DNA of 34,844 nt from Candidatus Altimarinota bacterium (GCA_012031035.1 JAAUUT010000055.1:1-34844), one strand, 5' to 3'; positions 17,681 to 28,205 are shown, counted from the stretch's first letter. Numbers and translations are program-made. Notes: a model not told the origin generated them from the letters alone.

Positions 17681-18748
17681 ATGGCTGCTGTTACTAATAA
17701 TTCTGATAAAGAAAAAGCGCTAAGCTTAGTACTCAATCAAATCGAGCGTAACTTTGGTAAAGGCTCGCTTATGCGATTGGGCGATGCGACGAAGATGCGA
17801 GTTGAAACGATCTCAAGCGGCGCATTGACGTTAGATTTAGCCTTGGGAGGTGGGTTACCTAAAGGTCGCGTAATTGAGATTTACGGACCGGAAAGTTCTG
17901 GGAAGACAACTTTAGCACTTCACGCGATCGCAGAAGTGCAAAAAGCTGGGGGCGTAGCAGCATTTGTCGATGCAGAACACGCACTCGACCCAACTTATTC
18001 TGATGTCTTGGGCGTAGACATTCAAAATCTTTGGATTTCGCAACCCGATACGGGAGAAATTGCCTTAGAAATAGTCGATCAGTTAGTGAGATCGGCAGCA
18101 GTTGATATTATCGTTATTGACTCTGTAGCCGCGCTAGTCCCCAGAGCAGAAATCGAAGGAGAAATGGGCGACAATCAGGTAGGATTGCAAGCTCGCCTGA
18201 TGAGTAAAGCACTGCGAAAAATTGCTGGAAATATCGGAAGATCTGGCTGTACGGTCATTTTCCTCAACCAACTCCGTCAAAAAATTGGCGTAACCTACGG
18301 TAGTCCAGAAGTAACCACCGGAGGAACGGCGCTCAAGTTTTACGCATCTATCCGTTTAGATATCCGTCGCATTCAAACCCTTAAAAAAGGGAATGAAGGG
18401 GAATACGGTATCCGCGCCAAAGTCAAAGTTGCTAAAAATAAAGTTGCACCTCCTTTCCGCATAGCGGAATTCGATATTATTTTTGGTAAAGGCATTTCCC
18501 AAGTGGGATGTTTGATAGACCTAGCAGAACAAACCAATGTAGTTAACCGCAAAGGTGCTTGGTACAGCTATAACGGAGAAAACATTGCTCAAGGACGCGA
18601 TAATGCCGTCAAATATTTGGAAGAAAATTCAGAAATTGCCAGCAAAGTCGAGCAACAAGTCCGTGAAAAACTCGATATTGGTGCTGTAAGCTTCGCTTCT
18701 TCGAGTGCAGAAGAAGAAACTGAAGAAGCAATCGATTTAGATGAATAA
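17681..18748 (+). CDS. recA: Recombinase RecA
   Basis: This 355-residue protein is of normal length. Walker A is GPESSGKTT (69-77). Other hallmarks are [32 protein letters not shown], the loop 2 region [20 protein letters not shown] and the acidic C-terminal tail ([12 protein letters not shown]). RecA forms the filament on single-stranded DNA for homologous recombination and, in many bacteria, induces LexA cleavage. The start is ATG 17681. A strong terminator follows, so it is monocistronic. The wreckage of insertion elements ends just before its promoter. Confidence 0.98.
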   Translation: MAAVTNNSDKEKALSLVLNQIERNFGKGSLMRLGDATKMRVETISSGALTLDLALGGGLPKGRVIEIYGPESSGKTTLALHAIAEVQKAGGVAAFVDAEHALDPTYSDVLGVDIQNLWISQPDTGEIALEIVDQLVRSAAVDIIVIDSVAALVPRAEIEGEMGDNQVGLQARLMSKALRKIAGNIGRSGCTVIFLNQLRQKIGVTYGSPEVTTGGTALKFYASIRLDIRRIQTLKKGNEGEYGIRAKVKVAKNKVAPPFRIAEFDIIFGKGISQVGCLIDLAEQTNVVNRKGAWYSYNGENIAQGRDNAVKYLEENSEIASKVEQQVREKLDIGAVSFASSSAEEETEEAIDLDE

Positions 18749-18772
18749 ATAGAGAAAGCCATCAACTAATTT

Positions 18773-18812
18773 AGAGGTAAGGTAAAAAAATATTTTCCTT
18801 ACCTCTTTTTTT
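18773..18812 (+). terminator. Rho-independent terminator of recA
   Basis: The ten-base arms agaggtaagg (18773-18782) and ccttacctct (18797-18806) pair perfectly around a 14-base A/T-rich loop and are followed by six T residues. Its position after recA and before glyA sets the end of the recA transcript. Confidence 0.9.
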
Positions 18813-18930
18813 AGGCAAAATTAAGTTTGCGAACATCTAAGGTGAGAGGATGCTTGCCGTTTTAGCTAAATTATATAGGGTTACAAATCGTAACCATATT
18901 TTTAGCTCTTATTATAAGGATGCGCTGAAA

Positions 18931-20214
18931 GTGACTCAAACCAATTCCGATTTTCTCGCTCAAAGTGACCCTGCTGTTGCCGAAATCATCGATCGCGAAC
19001 TTCAACGCCAACGCGACCATCTAGAATTAATTGCTAGCGAAAACTTTACGTCTGCTGCCGTACTCGCCGCACAAGGCTCAGTTCTAACCAATAAATACGC
19101 CGAAGGCTTACCCGGAAAACGCTACTATGGCGGTTGCGAATATGTCGATCGCGTCGAACAACTAGCCATCGATCGCATCAAACAACTCTTTGGGGCGGCT
19201 CATGCCAACGTTCAACCCCATTCCGGCGCACAAGCCAATTTTGCTGTCTTCTTGGCGCTGCTAGAGCCTGGAGATACGATTATGGGCATGGACTTATCCC
19301 ACGGCGGACACCTAACTCACGGTTCTCCCGTCAACGTTTCAGGTAAATGGTTTAAAGTCAAGCATTACGGAGTCAGCCAAGAAACCGAACGGCTCGATTA
19401 CGACCAAATAAGAGAATTAGCCCGCAAAGAACGCCCAAAACTGCTGATTTGCGGCTATTCCGCTTATCCTCGCCTCATTGAATTCGACAAATTCCGCGCG
19501 ATCGCCGATGAAGTAGGCGCGTACTTACTTGCCGATATCGCCCACATTGCCGGATTGGTCGCCACCGGACACCATCCCAATCCCCTTCCCCATTGCCATG
19601 TCGTCACTACGACCACTCACAAGACGCTACGCGGGCCTAGAGGCGGATTGATTCTGACCAACGACCCAGAATTGGGCAAAAAATTCGATAAAGCCGTTTT
19701 TCCTGGAACGCAAGGCGGCCCATTAGAACACGTTATCGCAGCTAAAGCAGTTGCTTTTGGGGAAGCACTCAAACCAGAATTTAAAACTTATTCGGGACAA
19801 GTTATTGCCAACGCGCAAGCCATGGCAAAAGGATTGATCGATCGCGGTTTCAAAATCGTTTCAGGCGGAACCGACAATCATTTAATGCTAGTCGATTTGC
19901 GTTCTATTGGCATGACGGGCAAACGCGCCGACGCATTAGTTAGTGAAGTTCATATCACGGCTAATAAAAATACCGTCCCCTTCGATCCCGAATCGCCTTT
20001 TGTCACTAGCGGTTTGCGCCTGGGTTCCCCAGCTATGACCACTAGAGGCATGGGAGAAGCCGAATTTACCGAGATTGCTAATATTATTGCCGATCGCCTG
20101 CTCAATCCCGACGACGAAACCGTCAAACAAGACTGTCTGCGTCGGGTAGCGAACTTGTGCGATCGCTTCCCACTCTATTCCCATCTCAAAATTCCCGTCC
20201 CAGCAATGGCATAA
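18931..20214 (+). CDS. glyA: Serine hydroxymethyltransferase
   Basis: This 427-residue PLP enzyme converts serine and tetrahydrofolate to glycine and methylene-tetrahydrofolate. Conserved segments are LELIASENF (31-39), [20 protein letters not shown] (53-72) and [13 protein letters not shown] (227-239), with the PLP Lys at about 231. The open frame begins at ATG 18850, but that adds 27 residues not seen in the family. GTG 18931 ([14 protein letters not shown]) gives the canonical length, with an AAGGA ribosome site about 10 bases upstream, so I chose it. It works in one-carbon and photorespiratory metabolism in the cytoplasm. Confidence 0.95.
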   Translation: MTQTNSDFLAQSDPAVAEIIDRELQRQRDHLELIASENFTSAAVLAAQGSVLTNKYAEGLPGKRYYGGCEYVDRVEQLAIDRIKQLFGAAHANVQPHSGAQANFAVFLALLEPGDTIMGMDLSHGGHLTHGSPVNVSGKWFKVKHYGVSQETERLDYDQIRELARKERPKLLICGYSAYPRLIEFDKFRAIADEVGAYLLADIAHIAGLVATGHHPNPLPHCHVVTTTTHKTLRGPRGGLILTNDPELGKKFDKAVFPGTQGGPLEHVIAAKAVAFGEALKPEFKTYSGQVIANAQAMAKGLIDRGFKIVSGGTDNHLMLVDLRSIGMTGKRADALVSEVHITANKNTVPFDPESPFVTSGLRLGSPAMTTRGMGEAEFTEIANIIADRLLNPDDETVKQDCLRRVANLCDRFPLYSHLKIPVPAMA

Positions 20215-20490
20215 ATTTGCTAACTTGTACTCTTTTTTGCCAGAAGAAACTAAACTAATGACAAATGACTCTTAACTGATAACTATTTGCGCTAACTTGG
20301 GTCATTTGAATTATGAATTCAAAATGCTGAATTATGAAATCGATAAAGTCATTGCAAGCTCTGCCTTTAAAAGTAGTACTGACTACCTTAATGATTAAAG
20401 CTAGGGACTCGTACCTCAATTCATAATTCATAACTTATAATTCATAATTTTTTGTTCGATCCAAGTTCAATTGTTCCTCTTCCCACACAC
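20215..20490. repeat. 276-base gap with aattcataatt filler repeats
   Basis: There is no gene. The gap holds short units (atgacaaatgactc, aactgataact at about 20258-20285), then aattatgaatt at about 20310-20340 and, in the opposite sense, aattcataattcataa at about 20418-20445. These two blocks are inverted copies and could pair to form a large stem, with about 80 bases of unrelated sequence between. The promoter of the next gene must be here, but no clear -10/-35 pair stands out. Confidence 0.7.
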
Positions 20491-21546
20491 ATGACTGAAG
20501 AGCTTTACCATCTAATTGCCTTTCTCTTCTCCATGACCGTCGTCCTCTGGAGTACGCCCGTCGTCCGAACCCTCGGTCTTAAAAGCGGATACACCGATAA
20601 ACCCAACGAGCGAAAAATTCACGAACGTCCTATGGTCAGGTTAGGGGGCGTTTCTATATTCGTCGGGACTATAGCCGCGATCGCTCTTATTTGGTGGTTG
20701 GGAGGCTTTAAAGGGCTTTACCAAAAAAAAGAATGGGAAATTCTAGGCGTAGTTTTGGGCGGTCTTGCTTTCTTTCTCATCGGTCTGGCAGATGACTTGT
20801 ACAATCTTACCCCTGGAACGCGACTGATCGCCCAGACTGTCTGTGCTGCCGCAGCTTGGGGCATGGGAGTTCGCATTGATTTTCTTTCGATTCCTTTAGA
20901 TGGTTTAATTTATACGAGTTGGTTGAGCTTACCAATCACGGTTGTTTGGTTGGTGGGCATGGCTAATGCCATTAACATGATTGATGGGGTAGATGGTTTA
21001 GCGGCTGGAGTGTCTGGTATTGCCGCCGTAGTTATGTTAATCGTGACGCTGTTTATGCACCAGCCTGCCGCCGCTTTGATTGCTGCTGCTTTAGCGGGTG
21101 GCGCGTTAGGATTTCTGCGCTACAATTTCAACCCCGCACAAATTTTCATGGGAGATGGCGGGGCTTATTTTATGGGCTTTACGTTAGCAGCCGTAGGGGT
21201 CATTGGCTTAGTTAAAACAACGGCAGTAACAGCAGTTGTACTACCGTATTTAATCCTAGCCGTACCACTTTTAGATATGTCAACAGTCATTTTTTACCGT
21301 ATTTGTAAAGGCAGATCTCCATTTAAAGCAGATAATAGCCATCTTCATCATCGCTTGTTAAAAGCCGGACTTTCTCAACGTTTGAGCGTAGTATTTATTT
21401 ATGCCTTAACCTTGTGGGTAGGTAGTTTGGCTTTAGGATTATCGAATATTCCTAGCGGTTGGGGATACGCGATCGGTGCGACGATGTTATTGTCTTACGT
21501 AAGTTGGCAAGTTTGGCGCAACAGTCGGCGAGTTAAAGAGGATTAG
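20491..21546 (+). CDS. WecA/MraY-type undecaprenyl-phosphate sugar-1-phosphate transferase
   Basis: This 351-residue polytopic membrane enzyme transfers a sugar-1-phosphate, often GlcNAc-1-P, to undecaprenyl phosphate and so starts polysaccharide or O-antigen assembly. The family's acidic motifs are visible: LADDLYNL, NMIDGVDGLAAG, FNPAQIFMGDGGAYFMGF and the His cluster in NSHLHHRLLKAG. About ten hydrophobic helices surround them. It lacks the extra features of peptidoglycan MraY, so the WecA/TagO group fits better. The frame opens at TTG 20452, but ATG 20491 (MTEELYHLIAFLF) starts at the first helix and avoids filler sequence. It leads a three-gene unit. Confidence 0.87.
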   Translation: MTEELYHLIAFLFSMTVVLWSTPVVRTLGLKSGYTDKPNERKIHERPMVRLGGVSIFVGTIAAIALIWWLGGFKGLYQKKEWEILGVVLGGLAFFLIGLADDLYNLTPGTRLIAQTVCAAAAWGMGVRIDFLSIPLDGLIYTSWLSLPITVVWLVGMANAINMIDGVDGLAAGVSGIAAVVMLIVTLFMHQPAAALIAAALAGGALGFLRYNFNPAQIFMGDGGAYFMGFTLAAVGVIGLVKTTAVTAVVLPYLILAVPLLDMSTVIFYRICKGRSPFKADNSHLHHRLLKAGLSQRLSVVFIYALTLWVGSLALGLSNIPSGWGYAIGATMLLSYVSWQVWRNSRRVKED

Positions 21547-21555
21547 AGAACATAA

Positions 21556-22011
21556 ATGGCGATCGCTTCATATACAGGAGGATGTCAATGTGGCAAAATT
21601 CGCTATGAAATTCGTGCCGAACCGCTAACCTTATACTTATGCCACTGCAAAGAATGTCAGAAACAATCCTCCAGCGCTTTTGGAATGTCTCTTACTGTAC
21701 CGCGAAATGCCGTTGCGATCGTTCAAGGACAACTGAAAGCTTGGACTCGTCAAGCAGATAGCGGACGAGAAGTAATTTGTATGTTTTGCGGCGACTGTGG
21801 AACGAGAATTTTGCACGATCGCAGCTACAATCGAGAAACTGTCAATATTAAAGCCGGAACCCTTGACGATACTAGTTGGTTGCGTCCTGTAGGTAACCTC
21901 TGGACGCGCAGCGCCCAACCGTGGGTGTCAATTTCAGATCGGGCACTCAATTATGAAGGGCAGCCAGAAGATATCCGTCCTCTATGGGAAAAATGGTCGC
22001 AACGAGAATGA
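21556..22011 (+). CDS. GFA-family (CENP-V/GFA domain) zinc protein
   Basis: This 151-residue protein has the GFA zinc-binding pattern: GGCQCGKIRYEI (Cys 10 and 12), LCHCKECQKQSS (Cys 29, 31, 34) and MFCGDCGTRI (Cys 78 and 81). The family was named for glutathione-dependent formaldehyde-activating enzymes, but most members have unknown chemistry, so I give no reaction. It starts 10 bases after the WecA-like gene and its TGA overlaps the next ATG (ATGA), so it belongs to the same transcript, although it has no obvious role in glycan synthesis. Confidence 0.87.
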   Translation: MAIASYTGGCQCGKIRYEIRAEPLTLYLCHCKECQKQSSSAFGMSLTVPRNAVAIVQGQLKAWTRQADSGREVICMFCGDCGTRILHDRSYNRETVNIKAGTLDDTSWLRPVGNLWTRSAQPWVSISDRALNYEGQPEDIRPLWEKWSQRE

Positions 22012-23204
22012 AAATTCTGCAAATTATTCCTTCGGTATCTCTCGTCTATGGCGGGCCAAGTCAAATGGTTCTGGGACTCTCCGCAGCACTCGCGAAGGAA
22101 GGAATCGACGTAACGATTATTAGCACTAATTCTAATGGAGATGCAGGACAACCGCCTCTCGATGTCCCCATCGGCAAACTTATCTCCCAAGATGGCTATC
22201 AAATCCTTTATTTTCCTTGTTCTCCCTTCCGTCGCTATAAGTTTTCTTTCGATTTGTTGCGCTGGTTGGCAATTCATGCTAAAGAATACGATTTAGCTCA
22301 TATTCACGCGCTGTTTTCTCCCGTGTGTACCGCAGCAGCAACCGTAGCGCGATCGCGAAAACTTCCTTACATACTTCGTCCGTTAGGAACCCTCGATCCA
22401 GCAGATTTACAAAAGAAACGACAACTCAAACAACTTTACGGATATCTTTTAGAACGACCAAACTTAGCAGGTTCTGCCGCCATCCATTTTACTAGCGAGG
22501 AGGAGTGTAAAATTTCCGAACGATTTGGGGTTCAGACGAAGGATTTAGTGATTCCTTTGGGGGTAAATATCCCTGAAGAACTACAAAATTCGGGGCAAAT
22601 CAGAGAAAAATTTGGAATAGAACGCGATCGCCCGTTAATTTTATTTATGTCACGCATCGATCCCAAAAAAGGCTTGGATTTACTGATTCCTGCTTTGGAG
22701 AAGCTTTTAGAAGCCCGATTGCAGTTTCATTTTGTCCTAGCGGGAACTAATCCTCAAGATCCCAATTATGAAAAGCAGATTCGCGATCGCATCGCCACTT
22801 CGCAACTATCCAACTGCACCACAATAACGGGATTTGTAGCGGGAGAATTCAAGCAAGCTTTATTACAAGAAGCCGATCTGTTCGTTTTGCCATCTTACTA
22901 TGAAAATTTTGGCATTGCAGTAACAGAAGCAATGGCAGTAGGAACGCCAGTTGTCATCTCGGATCGCGTTTATATTTGGGAAGACGTACAAAAAGCAGAT
23001 GCGGGTTGGGTGAGTTCGACCAATGTTGAATCGCTAACCGAAACGCTGACACTAGCTTTAAGAGATGTTGAAGATAGAAAACTCAAAAGCATTAATGCGC
23101 GGAAATTAGTCATAGAACAGTATAGCTGGGGCGCGATCGCCAAACAAACAATTGCGGCTTATACCAAAGTAGTTCGGGAGTTCAGGAGTTCAGGAGTTCA
23201 GTAG
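22008..23204 (+). CDS. Group 1 (GT4) glycosyltransferase
   Basis: This 398-residue GT-B glycosyltransferase begins MKILQIIPSVSLVYGGPSQM, with the glycine-rich loop near the start. The GT4 C-terminal domain includes LILFMSRIDPKKGLDLLIPA and FVLPSYYENFGIAVTEAMAV, the latter holding the E-x7-E donor motif, then GTPVV. The frame could open at ATG 21984, but ATG 22008 overlaps the GFA stop as ATGA and matches the usual family start. The extreme C-terminus (FRSSGVQ) is encoded by the repeat ggagttca, so the gene has extended into filler sequence. It is likely part of exopolysaccharide synthesis with the WecA-like enzyme. Confidence 0.87.
   Translation: MKILQIIPSVSLVYGGPSQMVLGLSAALAKEGIDVTIISTNSNGDAGQPPLDVPIGKLISQDGYQILYFPCSPFRRYKFSFDLLRWLAIHAKEYDLAHIHALFSPVCTAAATVARSRKLPYILRPLGTLDPADLQKKRQLKQLYGYLLERPNLAGSAAIHFTSEEECKISERFGVQTKDLVIPLGVNIPEELQNSGQIREKFGIERDRPLILFMSRIDPKKGLDLLIPALEKLLEARLQFHFVLAGTNPQDPNYEKQIRDRIATSQLSNCTTITGFVAGEFKQALLQEADLFVLPSYYENFGIAVTEAMAVGTPVVISDRVYIWEDVQKADAGWVSSTNVESLTETLTLALRDVEDRKLKSINARKLVIEQYSWGAIAKQTIAAYTKVVREFRSSGVQ
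23178..23203. repeat. Tandem repeat (ggagttca) at the 3' end of the glycosyltransferase gene
   Basis: About three copies of the eight-base unit ggagttca, the first imperfect, overlap the last codons of the GT4 gene. They encode its final residues. Confidence 0.7.
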
Positions 23205-23246
23205 AAACACGATCTAAAACATCTTTCTCCGTACAAAACAAGAGGG

Positions 23247-26200
23247 CTAATTGCCAATTAAGATAAAAGCTGCCCAATTTCTCGGATGGGGATACCGTTC
23301 CATCGTTGCTAACATCGCTTGACGCAATGCCTGAGCATTATCGGAATTGTTTTGTAAATATTGATAGAATTTAGTCATCAGATCGGCCGTAGACGCATCG
23401 GGAACAGTCCACAGAGAAACGATCGCGCTAGGAACTCCCGCAGCAATAAAAGAACGAGATAGTCCGAGTACGCCATCGCCTGAAATACTTCCGCCTCCTG
23501 TATTACAAGCGCTGAGAACGACTAATTCTGCATTGAGTTTCATCTGTAGTATTTCTTCGTCGCTTAGCAAACCGTTTTGTCCGCTTAAGGAAGCATCTGA
23601 AGCGAGTGCGATCGCGCTTTTTTCAAGCAATCCATGCGTTGCTAAATGAATAATTCGCGCCCCAGGCATTTTTTGCATGACTGTAGTTTTTGTAGCACTA
23701 TTTCCGATTAATGGTTGTACTTGCAATAATCGAGCAATTTTTTTTGCTTCTCTTTCTGCTTCGGGAAGTGAAGATAAGGGTTGAGGCGGTTCTTTGGGCG
23801 AAAAAGCCAGTTTAGGCATGGTTGGATTGCCAACAATTAAAATATCTCCTTTTCTTTCTTTTTTTTTGCTTCAGTTTACGAGTTAATCCTAAAACTTGAA
23901 TGCTAGGGACGGTACGCATCGTATGTTTTTCGATTAGATATTTGCCTTGGGAGTCTTGTAAAGCTGCAAAAGGAACGAGAAATAATTCGTTTTGAGGGAT
24001 AAAAATAATGTTAGCGTTGGGATCGGATGGTAAAAAGTTCGCGATCGGTTCGATTAGCAATTGATGGAGTTGTTGTAAATAGCGGTTATTGCTGCGGCGA
24101 GACTCAACTTTTGCCACGACATCAGTTGCGGGACGTTCAATGGTCACGCCTTGAGGAAAAGAAGATTGTCTTAGGAAAAGACGATTATTATCTAATTTTG
24201 AAGCGACGACTTCCCAAGGTTCGTAATCGGGCGCATCGCTGTTTAATTTGACTAAATCTCCCGGTAGAAAGGCGATTTCTTGGGGTTCACCGCGATTTCT
24301 GACACCAATTGATGCGCGAGTTTCGCTTACTAATTCATTGATGGAAACCGTTAAGGATGCGCGATCGACTTTGGTAAAATTAATCTGACCTGTCGGTTGC
24401 ACGACCCAGATATAAATACTATTTCCTACTAAGGAATATTCGATTAATGTAGCGTTTTCTTGTCGGGCAATTTGTTGAATTTGTTCTGTCGCGAGTGAGG
24501 GAATGGTTAATTGTTCTAGTGGAAGATTTAATATTCTTGAGGATAATAGTTCAGCATATGCTCTTGCTCTCCCGCGTTCGGCAATTTCTAAGGCGAAATT
24601 TATTTTATTTTGGGCGATCGCGATTTCTTGTAGTAATTCATAAATATTGCGCTGACGTTCAAAAATAGTAATTTTATCGAAATCTTTTAAGCCAGGTCGC
24701 AACGATTCTACAATTTTTATAGCTTCTAAAAGATATCTTTCAGATCGCTCATTCTGATTTGCTTGCCAATAAAAATAGCCTAGATTTGATAATATCGTAC
24801 CTTGTCCTAACTTATTTCCAATTTCTGTGCTTAAAGTTAATGCTCGTTCGAGAGAATCCAAAGCAGGATCGAATTGTTTTAGATTTAAATAAATCAATCC
24901 TAAATTGTTATAAGTATTAGCTAAGCCTAATCGATTGCCTATACTTTGATTAATAGCAAGCGATCGCTGATAAAAGCTTAACGCTTTTTTATCTTGTTTT
25001 TGGACAAAATAAATTTGTCCGAGATTGTTAAAAGTTGCAGCTAATTCAGCGCGATCGCCAATCTCTGTAAAAATTGCTAATGCTTTTGAAAGTTTTCTAA
25101 AGCTTCATTAAATTGATTTTCTCTTGCTAAAATTCTTCCCAGATAGTTAAAGGTTATTCCTTCTTTAGCGCGATCGCCAATTTCTTGACTGATGGTTAAT
25201 GCTTGTTTAAAAAAAGCGACAGCTTTGTTGAATTGACCGAGATTTAAATAAACCGAACCGAGATTGATAAACGTTGTCCCTAACATTGCCCGATTGCCAA
25301 CTTCTTGATGAATTGCAAAAGCTTGTTGTAGCGCGTCTAATGCTTGGGGATATTGAGCTAAAGTAGTATATACTTGCCCAATATTGTTGAGAACTGTCCC
25401 CGACTCAGCTTTACTGCCCGTTTTTTGATAAATAGCAAGAGATTGTTGAAAAAATGCTAGCGCTTTGGGATACTCGCCCCAACTTCTATAAACTTCTCCA
25501 ATTCCCGTTAATGTTGCCCCTTCGAGGATTGTGTTATGAGTGTCTCGACTCAAGGTTAACGCCTGTTGCAAGGCTTGCATGGCTTTGTCATACTGACTCA
25601 AGTTAACGTATACTGAACCAAGATTGTTTAAAATCGTTCCTTTCCACGGCTTATCGTTTACTGATTGGCTAATAGCGAGTGCTTGCTGTAGCGTTTGAAG
25701 GGAAAGAGTATATCGTCCGAGATTGCGATAGACTATGCCAAGATTGTTGAGGGTGCGTCCCTCCATTTTACGATCGCCCGTTTGTTGATGAATAGCAATT
25801 GCTTGTTGCAAAGATGCGATCGCGCGATCGTAGCGAGCGAGTTTGTCATAAACTTGTCCTAGATTATGCAGCGTCGTTGCTTCTAGGAATAAATTTTGAG
25901 TATTTTTGCGATCGCTAACGCTCCTTGAAAGGATTCTAGCGCGCGATCGTACTGTCCCAACCGTTCGTAAACTTGCCCCAGATTGTAGAGAGTTATCCCT
26001 ACATTAACTTTATCTTTGCTTGCAATATTAATCGCTAAAGCTTGCTCTAAAAATTCTATCGCTTGAGAGTAAAGACCCAAACGGCGATAAATAGTACCTA
26101 TTTGGGTTAAAGTCGTCCCTTCAAGCTTCTTATCGCCTATTTTTCTTGCCTGTTTTAAAACGCGATCGAACGTTTTTAACGCTTCTGGAAATTGACCGCG

Positions 26201-26347
26201 ATTAAACTGTTCGATACCTTGTTGATATAGCTGTATCGTTGCATCTGGAATAGTTTGGGTTTCTGCGTATCGAGATGCAAGAGACGGAGATGAAGATAGT
26301 GCTAGAGTAATCGCGATTACCCAGGCAAATTTTCTACGAAAAAACAT
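23247..26347 (-). CDS. TPR-CHAT protein (caspase-like protease domain), three frameshifts
   Basis: Four frames join into one protein of about 1030 residues. It has an N-terminal signal peptide (MFFRRKFAWVIAITLALSSS), then about a dozen 40-residue tetratricopeptide units of the form GD-x-x-x-EG-T-x-x-NLG-x-VY, and a C-terminal CHAT domain with the caspase-type pair His (IIHLATHGLLEK) and Cys (LVVLSACNTGGGS). The corrections are: one base added in the T5 run at 25903-25907, one added in the T4 run at 25084-25087, and one removed from the T9 run at 23859-23867. Each restores TPR or CHAT sequence. The start is ATG 26347; an upstream extension to 26422 lacks signal features. The protein is probably exported or membrane-associated. 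Partners and substrates are unknown. Confidence 0.83.
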
Positions 26348-26571
26348 TTTATAGCAATATTTACTAGAGTAGATCGAAGGTTTTGACTCCCCTTGTATCC
26401 TCCTTAGTCTGCATTCGCACAAGTGTTTGGAGATCGGTTAACCATGGCAAATTATCCCACAGATAACGGATTTAGGAACTTTACAAAACCTTTATATCTT
26501 GAAATGCGAAAAGTTGGGTTGACGAATGCAGTAACACATTGACAACCAATTTTGCAATCGAGGATGAATAT
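26348..26571. other. Divergent intergenic region between TPR-CHAT and RTX genes
   Basis: A 224-base gap separates two divergent starts. It must hold both promoters, but no strong -10/-35 pair is evident and there is no ribosome site ahead of the CHAT ATG. The upstream in-frame extension of the CHAT gene (to 26422) looks like untranslated leader. Confidence 0.5.
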
Positions 26572-28101
26572 ATGGCTACTAATACACCACCCGCACTACC
26601 AAAAGAATCCAACGATACGATCGCCAAAGCAACCGATACAGGAATTACCTTCGATAAACCAGGGCACTATACAGCATCCGGCGCGATCGGTGATAATCCT
26701 AACGTAGCGCCAGAAATAGATGTCGATTTATTTAAAGTACAACTCGATGCGGGCGATCGCTTTGTGGTCGATATCGATTCTTTTGGAGGCGATATACCTT
26801 TAGATGCAGTGCTGCGACTGTTTAACTCTACTGGTCAAGAAATTGCAGTTAGCGACAACGATCGCGCCCCAGGCGAAGATTTTTCTCTCGATCCATTTCT
26901 AGAATTAACTGCCGCCAATACGGGCACTTTCTACATTGGCATTAGCGGATTCGACAATCTCAACTACAATCCTTCTGTAGAAGGAAGTGGTTCTACTTCT
27001 TTTATTGGCAACACGGGAGATTATAGCCTTAACCTTTTGGTTGCCCCTCCAACGGTTAAATCGGGTACTAGTGGCGATGACGTTCTCATCGGAACTGAAG
27101 GAAATGACAGAATTTCGGGTTTAGGCGGCGATGATGACATCATCGGTCTAGGAGGTCGCGATACTATTTTGGGAGGCGCTGGAAACGATTTAGTCGATGC
27201 TGGAAATAGCAATGACAGAGTTGAGGGAGGAGACGGCAATGATGAGATCTCTGGCGGTTTTGGCAGCGATACTCTTCTAGGCGGTAACGGACTAGATGTT
27301 GTTTTCGGTGGCGATGGCGACGACCAAATCAAAGGAGGCGCAGGGACAGATCGTCTTTTTGGTGATGGTGGAAACGACAATATCTCCGGCGAAGATGGCA
27401 ACGATAATATCAATGGCGGAGAAGGATTCGATACGATTTCAGGCGGTGCTGGTAACGACAATATTTTTGGTGGCAATGATGGTTTTATTCTCTTTCCCAT
27501 CGATGACACGAGTATGCCTGTTTTCGTTAGTGGCGATCGCATCAATGGTGAAGGTGGAAACGACAGAATCAATGGCGGCGAAGGAGATGACACCATTTTT
27601 GGCGGCATTGGCAACGATAATCTATTTGGGGGAGGCGGTTTCTTTAACGATAACCTTTTTGGTGGCGATGGAATTGATAGACTTACTGGCGGCGAGGGAT
27701 TTGATTCGCTTGAAGGCGGTACAGGAAACGATACGCTAATTGGTGTTGCTACTGGCGCTGGATTTGGTACGTTTGAAATTGATACCTTAACAGGCGGTTT
27801 TGGGAAGGATCTTTTCTTGTTAGGCGACTCGAATCGCAGATTTTATGATGATGGCGATGCTGCTACTAGTGGCGATTTTGATTATGGGTTAATTACCGAC
27901 TTAAACCTTAGTGAAGATAGCGTCCAACTGAAAGGGCCGGCTAATTTTTACAGTTTAGATTTCTTTACTTCGAGTACGGGAACGACGGACGCAGCCATTA
28001 TTTTCGATCCTGGCGCGACGGCAAGAGGGGAAGTTATCGGGGTAATACAAAATGTTGCCAGCGATTTGAGTTTATCCAATCCTGCTTTTGTATTCGTGTA
28101 A
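26572..28101 (+). CDS. PPC-domain plus RTX calcium-binding protein
   Basis: This 509-residue protein has an N-terminal bacterial pre-peptidase C-terminal (PPC) domain (about residues 15-157; DVDLFKVQLDAGDRFVVDID and TGTFYIGISG). It is followed by RTX nonapeptide repeats GGxGNDxxx (about 167-385) that fold into a calcium-binding beta-roll. The C-terminal part (about 390-509), with LTGGFGKDLFLL, resembles the region after the beta-roll that serves as a type I secretion signal in cyanobacterial RTX proteins. No protease or lipase domain is present. The frame opens at TTG 26539, but ATG 26572 with a GAGG just upstream is better. It is likely secreted. Neither the ABC exporter nor the outer membrane TolC is in the window. 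Confidence 0.87.
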   Translation: MATNTPPALPKESNDTIAKATDTGITFDKPGHYTASGAIGDNPNVAPEIDVDLFKVQLDAGDRFVVDIDSFGGDIPLDAVLRLFNSTGQEIAVSDNDRAPGEDFSLDPFLELTAANTGTFYIGISGFDNLNYNPSVEGSGSTSFIGNTGDYSLNLLVAPPTVKSGTSGDDVLIGTEGNDRISGLGGDDDIIGLGGRDTILGGAGNDLVDAGNSNDRVEGGDGNDEISGGFGSDTLLGGNGLDVVFGGDGDDQIKGGAGTDRLFGDGGNDNISGEDGNDNINGGEGFDTISGGAGNDNIFGGNDGFILFPIDDTSMPVFVSGDRINGEGGNDRINGGEGDDTIFGGIGNDNLFGGGGFFNDNLFGGDGIDRLTGGEGFDSLEGGTGNDTLIGVATGAGFGTFEIDTLTGGFGKDLFLLGDSNRRFYDDGDAATSGDFDYGLITDLNLSEDSVQLKGPANFYSLDFFTSSTGTTDAAIIFDPGATARGEVIGVIQNVASDLSLSNPAFVFV

Positions 28102-28126
28102 AAATTAGTACAAGTTTGTCTGCGTT

Positions 28127-28159
28127 AAAGCGATCGCATAAGCTTATGCGATCGCTTTT
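28127..28159. terminator. Perfect palindrome of two HIP1 sites between convergent RTX genes
   Basis: A perfect 32-base palindrome (28127-28158), containing GCGATCGC twice and AAGCTT at the centre, lies between the stop of the first RTX gene and the stop of the second. With the T run after the right arm it is a good bidirectional terminator. It has no spacer loop, so the central bases must unpair. Confidence 0.75.
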
Positions 28160-28205
28160 CTTAACTATACGAATGAGTAGCTAACACCTAGCAGGATTCT
28201 TCTAC

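Noticed and set aside
23247..26347. Programmed ribosomal frameshifting in the TPR-CHAT gene
   Set aside because: There are three shifts in one gene, one of opposite sign, without slippery heptamers followed by structures. Errors or decay are simpler.
27021..27614. Proline-rich reading frame on the minus strand of the RTX gene
   Set aside because: It is the mirror of the GGxGNDxxx codons. The repeats give long open frames on both strands; only the + strand shows a start, domains and a ribosome site.
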